DNA from: Pseudoruegeria aquimaris
GTDB lineage: Bacteria; Pseudomonadota; Alphaproteobacteria; Rhodobacterales; Rhodobacteraceae
Length of the DNA: 64,000 bases
NCBI RefSeq assembly: GCF_900172235.1
Contig: NZ_FWFQ01000020.1
Location: forward strand, 1 to 64,000
Reading direction: 5' to 3'
Part shown: positions 51,346 through 60,312 of the stretch, in pieces
How positions within the stretch are numbered: the first letter of the stretch is position 1
Layout of the letters: every line of letters starts with the position of its first letter
Position numbers and translations under genes: made by a program
Notes under the pieces: generated by a model
Databases searched by the model: none
The model's input: only the letters and a program-made list of their open reading frames with translations
What the model was told of the DNA's origin: nothing

Positions 51346-53175
51346 CTAGCTCCTGTCGAACACCCGTGCGCCGCTGGCGGCAAGCTCCTGATCTTCCACG
51401 TACCCCTTGGCGAGAATGGCCGAGACCACCTCGGCTTCGTGCTTGCGGTAGCGGGCCAACACACCATCGGACAGGATGATCCGCCGCACACCGTCCAGCG
51501 ACAGTTCAGCGAGGACCTCAGCGGTGAGCCCCTCGTCATCGACCCGCAGCACGTCCGGCGCGGCCTCCTGAAGCAACGCCGCCAGCGCGCTGGCCGAAGC
51601 CTTCGGATCGCCGGAGGCAAACAGCGCGCGATCATCGATCGTGAGCCGGTCGTCTCCGCCGAAGCCGTTTTCCTGCGCCACCTCGCGCGCGATCTCGCAG
51701 AGATCGGCGCGGCTCTCCTGGGCCCGGACGGCCACCGTCGGGAAACTCTTGCAGATGTGCACCGGGATGAACCCGATCCCGGAGCCGAGGTTGAGCACGG
51801 CCCGCGCGTCTTCCGGGATCAGCCGCGGGATCCAGCGCGCCGCGCGGCGGTCGAACTTGCCGGCCGCCGCGGCCTCCAGCGCATCCGGGTTCATCACCCG
51901 CGCATCGACCGGCAGCACCACGTCATGGTTCGCGACGCGCTCGATCGGGATCTCCACGCTGCGGTCGATCGGGAAGGGCGCATAGAGCGGTTCGGCCGGG
52001 CCGCGATCCAGCACGCCGGCCTCCCTGTCGGCGGCGCGCTTCTCCTTGGCCTTCTTGCCCGCCTTCGCCTCCACGTCGCTCATCAGAGCGGCGATCTTGG
52101 CCGGGTCGCGGGCCTTGGGCGGCTTGGCCGACACCTGCGTGATCGGGATCTTGCTGGCCTCCGCAAGGCCGGCGACCATCTCCTTGTAGGCGTCGGTTTC
52201 GCGATACTCCGCGAGCTTGGCCTCCACGCGTTCGAGCGCGGCGAAATGCAGCCTGTTCAACACCGGATCCTTCAGGAGTTCCGCCATGATGGCGGCGCGT
52301 TTCTCGCGGTAGCGCAGGATCGTGGTGTCCCTGGTTTCGTTGCGGTTCTGCAGCGCCCAGTAGTCGCTGTTGTACTTGTCTTTCTTGTTGTTCACGTTGC
52401 CGCGCAGCTTGCGCACGGCGTAGGCATCCACGGATTTCACCGCGTAGTGGTTCATCTGCGCCCACTCGTAGCCCACGGTGCGCCGGATGGAGCGCCAGCC
52501 GCGGAACTTGAAATACTCCTCCATCGGCTTGCCCGAACCGTTGAGCCATTTCACCGTGTCCGGGAAGCCGGTTTCCAGGTGCTTGTTCTTGATCGACGGC
52601 CGGTGGATGCCGAGCTTCCAATACTCGGGATCGAACTTGAACAGCGTCTTCACGCCCCAGCCCTTGTTCCAGTTGGCCGGCGCCGCGTAGAGGTATTGCT
52701 CGGTGACGGGATCGCGGCTCCACTCCACCACGTGGCCGGAACCGAAGGTGCGCCACGTGATGACGATGCCGTTGGCATCCCCCGCGGCGGTGATCATGTC
52801 GTCCAGCGTGCCGTCGCCGTAGCGGATGCAGAGAAACTCGTCCGCATCGAAGACGAGCACCCAGTCCGCCGCCTGCACCACGGGCTCCTGCTGCGCATAT
52901 TTCAGCGCCGAGGGCTGGGGCTTGATGCCTTCGGGGATGTCGTTGCGGCGGTGATAGCCCAGACCCAGCTCTTCGAGCCGGATCAGCATCTCGTCGGTGC
53001 CGTCGGTGCAATCGTTGGTGTAGACGAGGATGTCGGTGAAGCCCACGGCCATGTGATGGGCGAACCACTCCAGCAGGTAGGGGGCTTCGTCCTTCATCAT
53101 CGACACCGCCAGAACGGTGCCGTGCGGGCTCTTGTGCTTCTTCAGATCGATCGTTCCGATCCTCTGTTCCAACAC
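51346..53175 (-). CDS. GT2-like glycosyltransferase with C-terminal methyltransferase-like domain
   Basis: 609 residues. The N-terminal GT-A domain (about 20-290) has the metal-binding VFDADEF (Asp110-x-Asp112) and AVSMMKDEAPYLLEWFAHH. A linker rich in Lys, Ala and Arg (about 350-395) joins a C-terminal Rossmann domain containing LNLGSGIGFIPVHIC. Glycosyl transfer to a cell-surface glycan is likely. It starts at a GTG that abuts the stop of the next GT gene. Confidence 0.75.
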   Translation of the reverse strand: MLEQRIGTIDLKKHKSPHGTVLAVSMMKDEAPYLLEWFAHHMAVGFTDILVYTNDCTDGTDEMLIRLEELGLGYHRRNDIPEGIKPQPSALKYAQQEPVVQAADWVLVFDADEFLCIRYGDGTLDDMITAAGDANGIVITWRTFGSGHVVEWSRDPVTEQYLYAAPANWNKGWGVKTLFKFDPEYWKLGIHRPSIKNKHLETGFPDTVKWLNGSGKPMEEYFKFRGWRSIRRTVGYEWAQMNHYAVKSVDAYAVRKLRGNVNNKKDKYNSDYWALQNRNETRDTTILRYREKRAAIMAELLKDPVLNRLHFAALERVEAKLAEYRETDAYKEMVAGLAEASKIPITQVSAKPPKARDPAKIAALMSDVEAKAGKKAKEKRAADREAGVLDRGPAEPLYAPFPIDRSVEIPIERVANHDVVLPVDARVMNPDALEAAAAGKFDRRAARWIPRLIPEDARAVLNLGSGIGFIPVHICKSFPTVAVRAQESRADLCEIAREVAQENGFGGDDRLTIDDRALFASGDPKASASALAALLQEAAPDVLRVDDEGLTAEVLAELSLDGVRRIILSDGVLARYRKHEAEVVSAILAKGYVEDQELAASGARVFDRS

Positions 53176-53982
53176 CTAGCGCAGCGCCTTCTTCGGCTCG
53201 ATCCCGACCTGCTCGCACATCCTGTAGACGTAGCTGCCCGGAAGCGGCTCGTGCTTCTCCCACCACGGTTTGGTGCCGTTGGTGTAGAGGTGGACCGAAA
53301 GCGTGTTTTCCGTGAAATGGCCTTCCACGCGGCCGTAGGGATCATAGAAGATGTCGTTGAGCTGGAAAGGCACCGGGTAGAGCACGTCCACCGGCAGGGC
53401 GCGCTCGAAATCGCCCGTCTGCTTGGCGAACCAGGTGAAGGCCTGCGGGCCGAAGGCCGTGCGCTCCGCCTTGTAGATGCGCGCCGCGTGGCTCATCGTG
53501 TCCGGCAGGCGATCGTATTTCTTGCGCTGGTTCTTGTTCCACCAGGCCGGGTAGTCCGGCAGGTTGTCGTAGTAGTCCAGAAGCTGATCCATCAGTTCGC
53601 AGTTCTGGGGCAGGCCGACGACGCCGCAGTTGAGATTGCCCGAAAGCCCGTGCCCGCCGAAGACCCACTCCATCTCGTCCGGGAAGGGGCGGTGGCAGAA
53701 GGCATCGCAATCGATCCAGATCGCCCCCGTCTTGCGGATCATCTTGTAGCGGAAGACGTTGGACAGGAAGGAAGCCGAGGTGTCTTCCACCAGCGCCATG
53801 TCGATCTCCATGATCTCGCTGGCCGGGCGGATCTCCACGCCTTCGGGTGCGTTCTGCACGTCGTGGGTGCAGTAGAGCGTGGTGGGATGGCCCTGGATCA
53901 CGTGGGATTTCAGGCACAGCTGGTTCAGGTAATGGAGCTTCTCGCCAATCCACAGCGATGCGACGGGCCGCCGTTCGGTCAT
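53176..53982 (-). CDS. GT32-like glycosyltransferase with DXD motif
   Basis: 268 residues. FRYKMIRKTGAIWIDCDAF gives the DxD of alpha-mannosyl/galactosyltransferase-like enzymes, with SLWIGEKLHYLNQLCLKSH at the start. The ATG at 53982 has GAGG 8 bases before it; longer readings are Arg/Pro-rich and unlikely. It is divergent from the 54197 GT gene and in operon with the 609-residue GT. Confidence 0.72.
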   Translation of the reverse strand: MTERRPVASLWIGEKLHYLNQLCLKSHVIQGHPTTLYCTHDVQNAPEGVEIRPASEIMEIDMALVEDTSASFLSNVFRYKMIRKTGAIWIDCDAFCHRPFPDEMEWVFGGHGLSGNLNCGVVGLPQNCELMDQLLDYYDNLPDYPAWWNKNQRKKYDRLPDTMSHAARIYKAERTAFGPQAFTWFAKQTGDFERALPVDVLYPVPFQLNDIFYDPYGRVEGHFTENTLSVHLYTNGTKPWWEKHEPLPGSYVYRMCEQVGIEPKKALR

Positions 53983-54196
53983 CGGAAATACCTCGTAATG
54001 GAACTGCTCTTTCGCCAACGGATAGAGAGCGCGGAGCCACATGGCAACATGGTTTGCCGCCTGCCCGCCCCTGCGCCGCCGATCGTGGCGGGCGGGGCAC
54101 GGGCGAAGGGCGGGCACGCGCACCTAGCCGCTTTGGCGGTTTACAGCCGCGCCACCACGCCCATAATCCGGGCAGGACAGCAGATCGGAGCACCCA

Positions 54197-55156
54197 TTGG
54201 ACACCCCCGGCGCGCAAGCGGCCAGAACGGCCGGCTTCTTCATGATGGACGGCACGCGCTACGAGCCGATGGCCATCTACCTCGCCGCTTCGCTGCGCCA
54301 CCACCACGGGGATGCGCTGGCGCTCTATGCCTATGTTCCGGCCCAGAAGCGGGCCGAAGTGACGCCTCTCACGGAAAAGACGCTTGCCGATCTGAAGGTG
54401 GAGATCCGCGATCTGCCCCAACCGGATCTGGACGGCGGGATCTGGAAGGAGCCCTACCCTCACGGAAACAAGATGCTCGCCGCGCTGGACGACCGCCACT
54501 GCGACGTAAGCCTCTTCTTTGACACCGACATGGTCTGCGTAGCGCCGCTCGAACTGGACGGGCTGGTGCCCGAGGGCGCCGTTGCCGCGATGGTTTCGGA
54601 CTACAAGACATGGGGCGGAAAGAACCGCTGGCAAAAGGCCTACGGTCTGTTCGGCCTCCAAGTGCCAGAGGAGCGGGTGCAGTTCCACCGTGGCCAGCGC
54701 CTGTGGTCTCCGCCCTATTTCAACGCGGGCTTCGTAGGCTTCCGCGAAGGCAGGGGTGCCGACGGGATGAGCTTTGCCGAGGCCTGGCTCGACACCGCCC
54801 GCCGGATCGATTTCGACACCAAGCTCGACGGCCTGCGCCCATTCCTCGACCAGGTCTCGCTTCCGGTGGCGATCCGCCGCCAGGGGCTGGCGTTCGAAAT
54901 GCTCCCGCGGGCCTACAACCTGACGATCCAGAACGCCGAATATGACCCGGACGCGCAGCCGCGCATTCTGCACTACCACAAGCCCAAGTATCTCAAGGTC
55001 TGGCCCCAGGGCGCGGAGGCCTTCGAAGTCTGCCGCCGCATGGTGGGAGACAGGCGCTACGGGCGCCTGCGGGCGCGGTTCAAAGGATTTTTCGAAAACG
55101 ATCTGACGGGCGTTCAGCAGAGCGATCCACCGGGCGCGGCTCAGCAATCCGGGTAG
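54197..55156 (+). CDS. GT8-like glycosyltransferase
   Basis: 319 residues. LFFDTDMVCVAPL carries DxD and FNAGFVGFREG follows, typical of GT-A retaining transferases. The TTG at 54197 has GGAG 7 bases ahead. Its 3' end overlaps the PLA2-like gene (opposite strand) by 16 bases. Acceptor and sugar are unknown. Confidence 0.7.
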   Translation: MDTPGAQAARTAGFFMMDGTRYEPMAIYLAASLRHHHGDALALYAYVPAQKRAEVTPLTEKTLADLKVEIRDLPQPDLDGGIWKEPYPHGNKMLAALDDRHCDVSLFFDTDMVCVAPLELDGLVPEGAVAAMVSDYKTWGGKNRWQKAYGLFGLQVPEERVQFHRGQRLWSPPYFNAGFVGFREGRGADGMSFAEAWLDTARRIDFDTKLDGLRPFLDQVSLPVAIRRQGLAFEMLPRAYNLTIQNAEYDPDAQPRILHYHKPKYLKVWPQGAEAFEVCRRMVGDRRYGRLRARFKGFFENDLTGVQQSDPPGAAQQSG

Positions 55157-55713
55157 CCATACCCCCAGCGCCACGATAGCCCGGTGCAGGGCGCGCCGCC
55201 CAGCCGCACCGCCCCGAGCATCGTCTGCGCGATCAGCTTGTAGACCCGCACGACGTTCTCCGGCGACATCCCGTAGATCTCGCCCAGTTCGGTCTGGCGC
55301 GCCGCGGCCGTATCCTCCACGCAGGCCGCCAGCGCGTCATCGGCCGCCTGCCGAGCGCGCAGGCTTTGCAGGGCGTCCGGCGCATCCCCCGCCCGGTGAT
55401 AGGCGCGATCATGGACGACGCAGCAGGCTTCCCACGGGGGCAGCGTGCCGTGGGCCTCTTCGAAGACCGGGATGCGCTCGGCGGCGAAGGCCCAGGCGGC
55501 GCTCTGCCAGCCCGAGCAGCCATCCGTGGTGAAAGGCGCCGGTGCCCGGCCGGCCTTTTCCACTTCCGCGATCAGCTTCTCATGGGCGCGCAACTCCACC
55601 CGCTCGTCGAGGCGCAGATCCGCCTGCCCGGCGTCCTGCGCCGTCGCGGCCGCGCCCGACAGCAGGGCGCCGAGCATCAGCAGAGCGGTATTTGAAACCC
55701 TACGGCGAGGCAT
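55141..55713 (-). CDS. Secreted PLA2-like protein
   Basis: 190 residues. A signal peptide (about 1-25, ending ATA) is followed by DGCSGW (64-69) and the CCVVHDRAYHRAG region, with Cys97-Cys98, His101-Asp102 and a later Asp (about 125) as in phospholipase A2 active sites. Four to six cysteines are present. The ATG lies inside the 3' end of the GDPD gene (14 bases), so they are co-translated. A periplasmic phospholipase function is inferred from motif and context. Confidence 0.68.
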   Translation of the reverse strand: MPRRRVSNTALLMLGALLSGAAATAQDAGQADLRLDERVELRAHEKLIAEVEKAGRAPAPFTTDGCSGWQSAAWAFAAERIPVFEEAHGTLPPWEACCVVHDRAYHRAGDAPDALQSLRARQAADDALAACVEDTAAARQTELGEIYGMSPENVVRVYKLIAQTMLGAVRLGGAPCTGLSWRWGYGYPDC

Positions 55714-57559
55714 CGCGGTAGGCCTTGGCTTCGAATTTCACGCCCAGCATGTCGCTCAGGGAGATCAGCAACCGCTGCAGCAGTGAAAGCTCCGCATGCC
55801 TTGCGATCACCTCACGCGCCAGCGCCGGCTCGTCGGTGATCAGCCCCGACACCCCGCGCGACAGCATCTGCGACATGGTGAGCGCGTCGTTCACCGTCCA
55901 GACGTAGACGGGCTTGCCCGCGGCCTCGGCCCGCCTCACCAGCCCACGTGTCGCAAGACCGGTGTTCACGGCGAGGAAATCCGCCTCCAGCGCCGTCAGA
56001 TCCCCCACCGCCGTGGCCGCCAGCAGCCCCACGGTGGCCTCGGGCGCCAGGCCCTTCGTCTTTTCCACCGCCGGCAGCTTGAGGGACATGTAGGCGACCT
56101 GCGCTTCCATGCCCTCCTCGGCCACGATGTCCAGCACGCGCTGCTCCAGCATCACGTCGTGATCGTAGTATTTCAGCTCGATCAGGACCTTGGCACGATC
56201 CCGCGCCGCCTGAAGCACCTGCCGCAGCGTGGGCGTGCGCTCGCCGGCGTATTGCGGATCGAACCAGCTGCCGATGTCGATCTCCGCAAGCTCCTCGGCC
56301 GTCACGTCCCACACCTTCGTGGGCACGCCGGCAAGCTTCATGAAATCGCTGTCGTGCACCACGATGACCTCGCCATCCGCGGATTCCTGCACGTCGATCT
56401 CCACGTAGTCCGTGCCCACGCGCAGAGCCTCTTCGACGGCGGCCATCGTGTTCTCGGGCCGCGCGCCGGCGGCCCCCCGGTGCGCGATCACGACCGCGCC
56501 CTCGTGGGTGTCGATCGCGTTCAGCATGAGGTTGCCGGCGAAGCCGCCGACGAAGATCAGCGCCCCGGCGATCGGGCCGATGACCGCCAGCTTGCGCATC
56601 AGTCCGGGCAACTGCTCCGCCTTGGCGAGGTAGCCCGTGTCCACCACGCCCCCGGCCTCGGTGTAGGCATCCGCGATCAGCACGGCGAAGGCGCCCGAGG
56701 TGATCGTGGTGACGACGACATTCGCCACCACCCAGAACAGCACGGCAAGCAGCAGGAACAACGCCACCACCGCGAGATTGCCGCCGGACACCGGCGCGAT
56801 GAACCGGGTGCCGATGGCGGCGAGGCCCAGCACGACGGCGCCGATCAGCAGGCTGATGGCCGCCCAGACGGCGAAACGGCGCAGGAAGCGGACCCGGAAG
56901 CCTTCCGTCAGCCGCGCGCTTTCTGCGAAGGCGGCGCCGGGGGCAATGCCGGAGAAGAGCACGAGCGGCAGCGTCAGCATCCACGTCAGAAGCCGGTTGA
57001 TCAGCACCACGGCCATCACGGCCAGCACCGCCCCGATCAGGCCGACGGCCCGCAGGAACTCCGGGGGGCGCTCGGTGAGGTAGTAGTTGATGTCATAGGC
57101 GGTGAGATTGCGGGCGGCGATCCAGAGGCCGATCAGCAGGAATGGCGCCGCGATCAGAACGATGCGGAACGTCAGCCGCGCCGCAAGGCTGGCGACGGCG
57201 GGCAGGCGGGGCAGCACGCTGCCGAGCCCGGTGCGGAAGCCCCCCCGGCCGAAGGTCTGATCCGCAAGGTGGATCGACATCAGGAAGGCCGTGTCCAGCA
57301 CGCCGGCGGTGATGATGACGGAGGCCGCCGCGATCAGGCAGACGAAGCCGACGGGCGACAGCAGGAAGTAGGCGATGTCCTGATCCGCCAGCGCCGGGTT
57401 GCCCGAAAGCCCGATGGCCACACGGATGATGAAGGCCGTCACCGGGGAGATCACGGCAATCGCCAGCAGCCCGAGCGCGACGTGGGACACGAGGAAACGC
57501 CACTTGAGATACCAGGCGTCTGAAAATGCGGCCAGAACGGGCCGGTTCGTTTCTAGCAT
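55700..57559 (-). CDS. Glycerophosphodiester phosphodiesterase with N-terminal membrane domain
   Basis: 619 residues. A membrane region with about six to seven helices (GPDPase_memb-like, 1-350) is followed by a GDPD domain: AHRGAAGARPENTMAAVEEA, EIDVQESADGEVIVVHD and the Glu/Lys in LIELKYY. It cleaves deacylated phospholipids to glycerol-3-phosphate and alcohol. GAGGGCGAAC precedes the ATG at 57559. Coupled to the PLA2-like gene, it would complete phospholipid turnover. Confidence 0.88.
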   Translation of the reverse strand: MLETNRPVLAAFSDAWYLKWRFLVSHVALGLLAIAVISPVTAFIIRVAIGLSGNPALADQDIAYFLLSPVGFVCLIAAASVIITAGVLDTAFLMSIHLADQTFGRGGFRTGLGSVLPRLPAVASLAARLTFRIVLIAAPFLLIGLWIAARNLTAYDINYYLTERPPEFLRAVGLIGAVLAVMAVVLINRLLTWMLTLPLVLFSGIAPGAAFAESARLTEGFRVRFLRRFAVWAAISLLIGAVVLGLAAIGTRFIAPVSGGNLAVVALFLLLAVLFWVVANVVVTTITSGAFAVLIADAYTEAGGVVDTGYLAKAEQLPGLMRKLAVIGPIAGALIFVGGFAGNLMLNAIDTHEGAVVIAHRGAAGARPENTMAAVEEALRVGTDYVEIDVQESADGEVIVVHDSDFMKLAGVPTKVWDVTAEELAEIDIGSWFDPQYAGERTPTLRQVLQAARDRAKVLIELKYYDHDVMLEQRVLDIVAEEGMEAQVAYMSLKLPAVEKTKGLAPEATVGLLAATAVGDLTALEADFLAVNTGLATRGLVRRAEAAGKPVYVWTVNDALTMSQMLSRGVSGLITDEPALAREVIARHAELSLLQRLLISLSDMLGVKFEAKAYRDASP

Positions 57560-57726
57560 GTTCGCCCTCGCGCTGGTTCGGAGCATGGACGCCCCGGCTT
57601 TTCTGCGCGAGTCTAGTGCCTTGGCGGCGCGGCTGTCACGCCGGAATTGGCAGGACTGCCCCCTTGATCCGCGGCGGCGGGGGTGCGAGCCTCACCGCGA
57701 CCGTATCCTTTCGGGAAGGGAGCGAC

Positions 57727-58107
57727 ATGAAGAAAACCGGCCTGCTGCACGCCGAGTTGAGCCGCACCATCGCGGCGCTGGGGCATGGGGATTGCCTCGT
57801 GATCGGCGACGCGGGGCTGCCGGTGCCGGCGGGAACACCCTGCATCGATCTCGCGGTCTGCCTCGGCGTGCCGGACCTGTGGAGCGTGCTGGATACGGTG
57901 CTCGGCGAAATGCAGGTGGAGCGCGCCCTGATCGCCACCGAGGCATCGCCCGAAGTGCGCACCGCCTTCGAGGCGCGCCTGCCCTGCGGCTACGTCAGCC
58001 ACGACGCGTTGAAACAGGCCAGCGCGGGGGCGCGGGCCGTGGTGCGCACGGGCGAGGCCACGCCCTACGCCAACATCGTCCTTTACGCCGGGGTTGCCTT
58101 CGGCTGA
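57727..58107 (+). CDS. D-ribose pyranase, RbsD family
   Basis: 126 residues. HAELSRTIAALGHGDCLVIGDAGLPVP contains the family His and Asp, and ATPYANIVLYAGVAF the C-terminal Tyr/Asn. It interconverts ribose pyranose/furanose forms (FucU-like family). GGGAAGGGAGCGAC precedes the ATG. It stands alone, with no ribose transporter or kinase. Confidence 0.88.
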   Translation: MKKTGLLHAELSRTIAALGHGDCLVIGDAGLPVPAGTPCIDLAVCLGVPDLWSVLDTVLGEMQVERALIATEASPEVRTAFEARLPCGYVSHDALKQASAGARAVVRTGEATPYANIVLYAGVAFG

Positions 58108-59004
58108 TCAGCCGTCGCCCTGCGCCGGCTCGTCGGCGAGGACTTCCCGCCAGTAGTCGGTGATCTCGGGGTAGTGCCAGCGCGTATGGTGGTGCTTGAA
58201 GCCGATGTAGTCGCCTTCCTTCATGTTCACCAGATACTTGGGCTTGAGCGGCTCGCCATGGAAGGTCACGGCCGCCTGCCGCGCGCGCCGCGCCTTGATC
58301 CAGGGCATGTGATCCTTCAGGCGCGCGGCCCAGATGAAGGGGGCCATGTATTCCTGGGTGAATTTCACCGCCACGCCCTTGGGAAAGACGCGCAGGCTCC
58401 GCCCGGCCCATGCGCTGATCAGGTATTCGTTGCCCCCGGCGTAGAGCTTGGGCATCGGCGTGCCCTTCTCTGCCTTGGCCATGTGGATCGCCGGGTATTC
58501 CTCGCGCACCTTCTCGGCCATGAAGCGCCAGTCTTCCGGGTAGAAGGCCATCAGGGCGGTGTTGCCGAGGTAGAAGCGCTCGGGCAGGATCTTGTCCACC
58601 AGCCCCTGGAAGCGCCAGTAGGGGATCACGTGGCGTTGCAGCAGGTAGAGCCCGCGGCGGCGTTTCAGGCAATCGGCCATGTCCTGGACATCGCCCAGGA
58701 TCGCGCTGTCCAGATCGATGTAGAGCGTTTCGTAGCCGTCGTGCAGGATGCCTTCCTTGAAGATCCCCATCTTCGGCAGCGAGCCGCCCCGGCTCGTCAG
58801 CGTTTCCAGCGGCAGGCCGAGATCGGGGAAGGGAATGGTTTCGATCCGGTCGTCCAGCCCCGCGCCGTCCTCGGTGAGGCAGACGAACCGGCAGGGGCTC
58901 TTGGTGCGCGCGAGAATGGCGTCCACCAGCCCGTTCACATAGGTGGAGGAATACTTCCGGGACCCCCACTTCACGAAGACAATCTGGATCGTACCTTGCT
59001 GCAT
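58108..59004 (-). CDS. Glycosyltransferase, DXD type
   Basis: 298 residues beginning MQQGTIQIVFVKWGSRKYSS. LYIDLDSAILGDV supplies DxD. The ATG at 59004 is preferred because GGAG lies 11-12 bases upstream; an ATG at 59028 has no such site. It probably adds a sugar to a surface glycan, and resembles the 54197 and 53176 enzymes only in fold features. It converges on rbsD with no gap. Confidence 0.68.
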   Translation of the reverse strand: MQQGTIQIVFVKWGSRKYSSTYVNGLVDAILARTKSPCRFVCLTEDGAGLDDRIETIPFPDLGLPLETLTSRGGSLPKMGIFKEGILHDGYETLYIDLDSAILGDVQDMADCLKRRRGLYLLQRHVIPYWRFQGLVDKILPERFYLGNTALMAFYPEDWRFMAEKVREEYPAIHMAKAEKGTPMPKLYAGGNEYLISAWAGRSLRVFPKGVAVKFTQEYMAPFIWAARLKDHMPWIKARRARQAAVTFHGEPLKPKYLVNMKEGDYIGFKHHHTRWHYPEITDYWREVLADEPAQGDG

Positions 59005-59152
59005 GGGCCGAGGCTCTCCTGTGTTCATGGTGGCTGGCGGCAGTCGCTGCGGCAGTCGCATGGGCGGCGGCGGATTGTCAAGGCGGCGCATCGCGGCGCG
59101 ACAGGCCGCAAATCCTTTGCGCGGAGCCCCGCCCAAGGCGTATCATCACCCC

Positions 59153-60241
59153 ATGATCCGGCATCCTGCTCCCCTGCGGCGGGCCGTGGTGGCCCCTGCC
59201 TTCCTGGCCGCTTCCGCCCTCCTGTCGGCGCCAGCCGCGCTGGCCTGCGCCTTCCATGACTACGTTCCCCGGCCGGCGCTGACCGACGAGTTGGCGATGA
59301 GCGAAACCGTGCTGCTGGCCCGCCCTGACGCCGGCGCGCCCTTCCGCTTCATTCCGCAGGAGGCGCTGCGCGGAGGCGTGCAGGAGGTGGATCTGCCCTA
59401 TCTCGTGGACAGCGGCACGCGCCGCCGCCTCTCGGCCAACCCGGAAGACCACGTGCTGTTCATCCGGCCCGACGACTACGGCGCCTGGGAGCGCAGCGTC
59501 TACGTGGACGGTGACGTGCGCGCGCTGCTGGAGCGGCTGGTGGCCGAGATCGAGCGCGAAGGCTACGTGTCGCTCGAACGCAGGGTGGAGATCTTCGGCC
59601 CCCTGATTGAATCCGAGCATCCCGTCCTTCAGGCGCTCGCCCTGCGCGAAGCCGATCAACTGCCCTACGAACTGATGCGCCTGCTGCCGCCGCCTTCGGA
59701 CGTCGGCGCGCAGATCGCGGCCCTGCGCCAGCCGACGGCCGCCCAGACACACCCGATCCGCCTGCTCCTGCTCGGACTGAGCGAGGATCCGGCGGCGCGG
59801 GCCTACCTGCGCGCCGCGCTTGTTTCAGCCGCCGGCACCGGCAACACCCGAAACCTCGGCGCGCTCGCGGCGGCCTACGTGCAATCGGCGGGGCCGGAGG
59901 CCGTGGACGAAATCGCGCGCGCCTTCTTCGAAGCGCCGGGCGGCCCCCGCGACGGGCAGGCCGAACCGCTGATCGAAGCGCTGGCGATCCACGGCCAGCA
60001 GGGGGATCCGGCAACCACCGCAGCCATCCACCACAGGGTGGCGGGCCTGCTGCAGAGCCAGCCGGAGCTTCTGGCCCCCGTGGCCCGGCAGTTCGGGGGG
60101 CGGGCGGATTTCACGTTCGCCGATCTGGCCGCCGGGCTTCTTGCGCGGGGCGCGGTGCGCAGCCTTGAGGCTCGAAACTCCGCCGAGGAATATGTGCAGC
60201 GGGCGCGCCGCGTGGCCAGCGACGCCTTTCTCAGCGACTGA
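59153..60241 (+). CDS. Secreted HEAT-like hypothetical protein
   Basis: 362 residues with a signal peptide (APAFLAASALLSAPAALACA, about 12-31). The mature part is mostly helical, with alpha-hairpin stretches that look HEAT/TPR-like. No catalytic motif is recognised. The ATG at 59153 begins the signal peptide; upstream translation is not signal-like. It ends at a bidirectional terminator. Confidence 0.65.
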   Translation: MIRHPAPLRRAVVAPAFLAASALLSAPAALACAFHDYVPRPALTDELAMSETVLLARPDAGAPFRFIPQEALRGGVQEVDLPYLVDSGTRRRLSANPEDHVLFIRPDDYGAWERSVYVDGDVRALLERLVAEIEREGYVSLERRVEIFGPLIESEHPVLQALALREADQLPYELMRLLPPPSDVGAQIAALRQPTAAQTHPIRLLLLGLSEDPAARAYLRAALVSAAGTGNTRNLGALAAAYVQSAGPEAVDEIARAFFEAPGGPRDGQAEPLIEALAIHGQQGDPATTAAIHHRVAGLLQSQPELLAPVARQFGGRADFTFADLAAGLLARGAVRSLEARNSAEEYVQRARRVASDAFLSD

Positions 60242-60264
60242 CCCAAGGGCCGCGTAAAGAAAAA

Positions 60265-60287
60265 CCCCCGCCGGAAACCGGCGGGGG
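60265..60287. terminator. Convergent terminator of the secreted-protein and acyl-CoA ligase genes
   Basis: CCCCCGCCGG pairs with CCGGCGGGGG around AAA. On the minus strand TTTTT follows immediately, so it best terminates the acyl-CoA ligase transcript; on the plus strand only two T bases follow. Confidence 0.88.
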
Positions 60288-60312
60288 TTCGCATTTCGAT
60301 GGCGGAAGCTGA

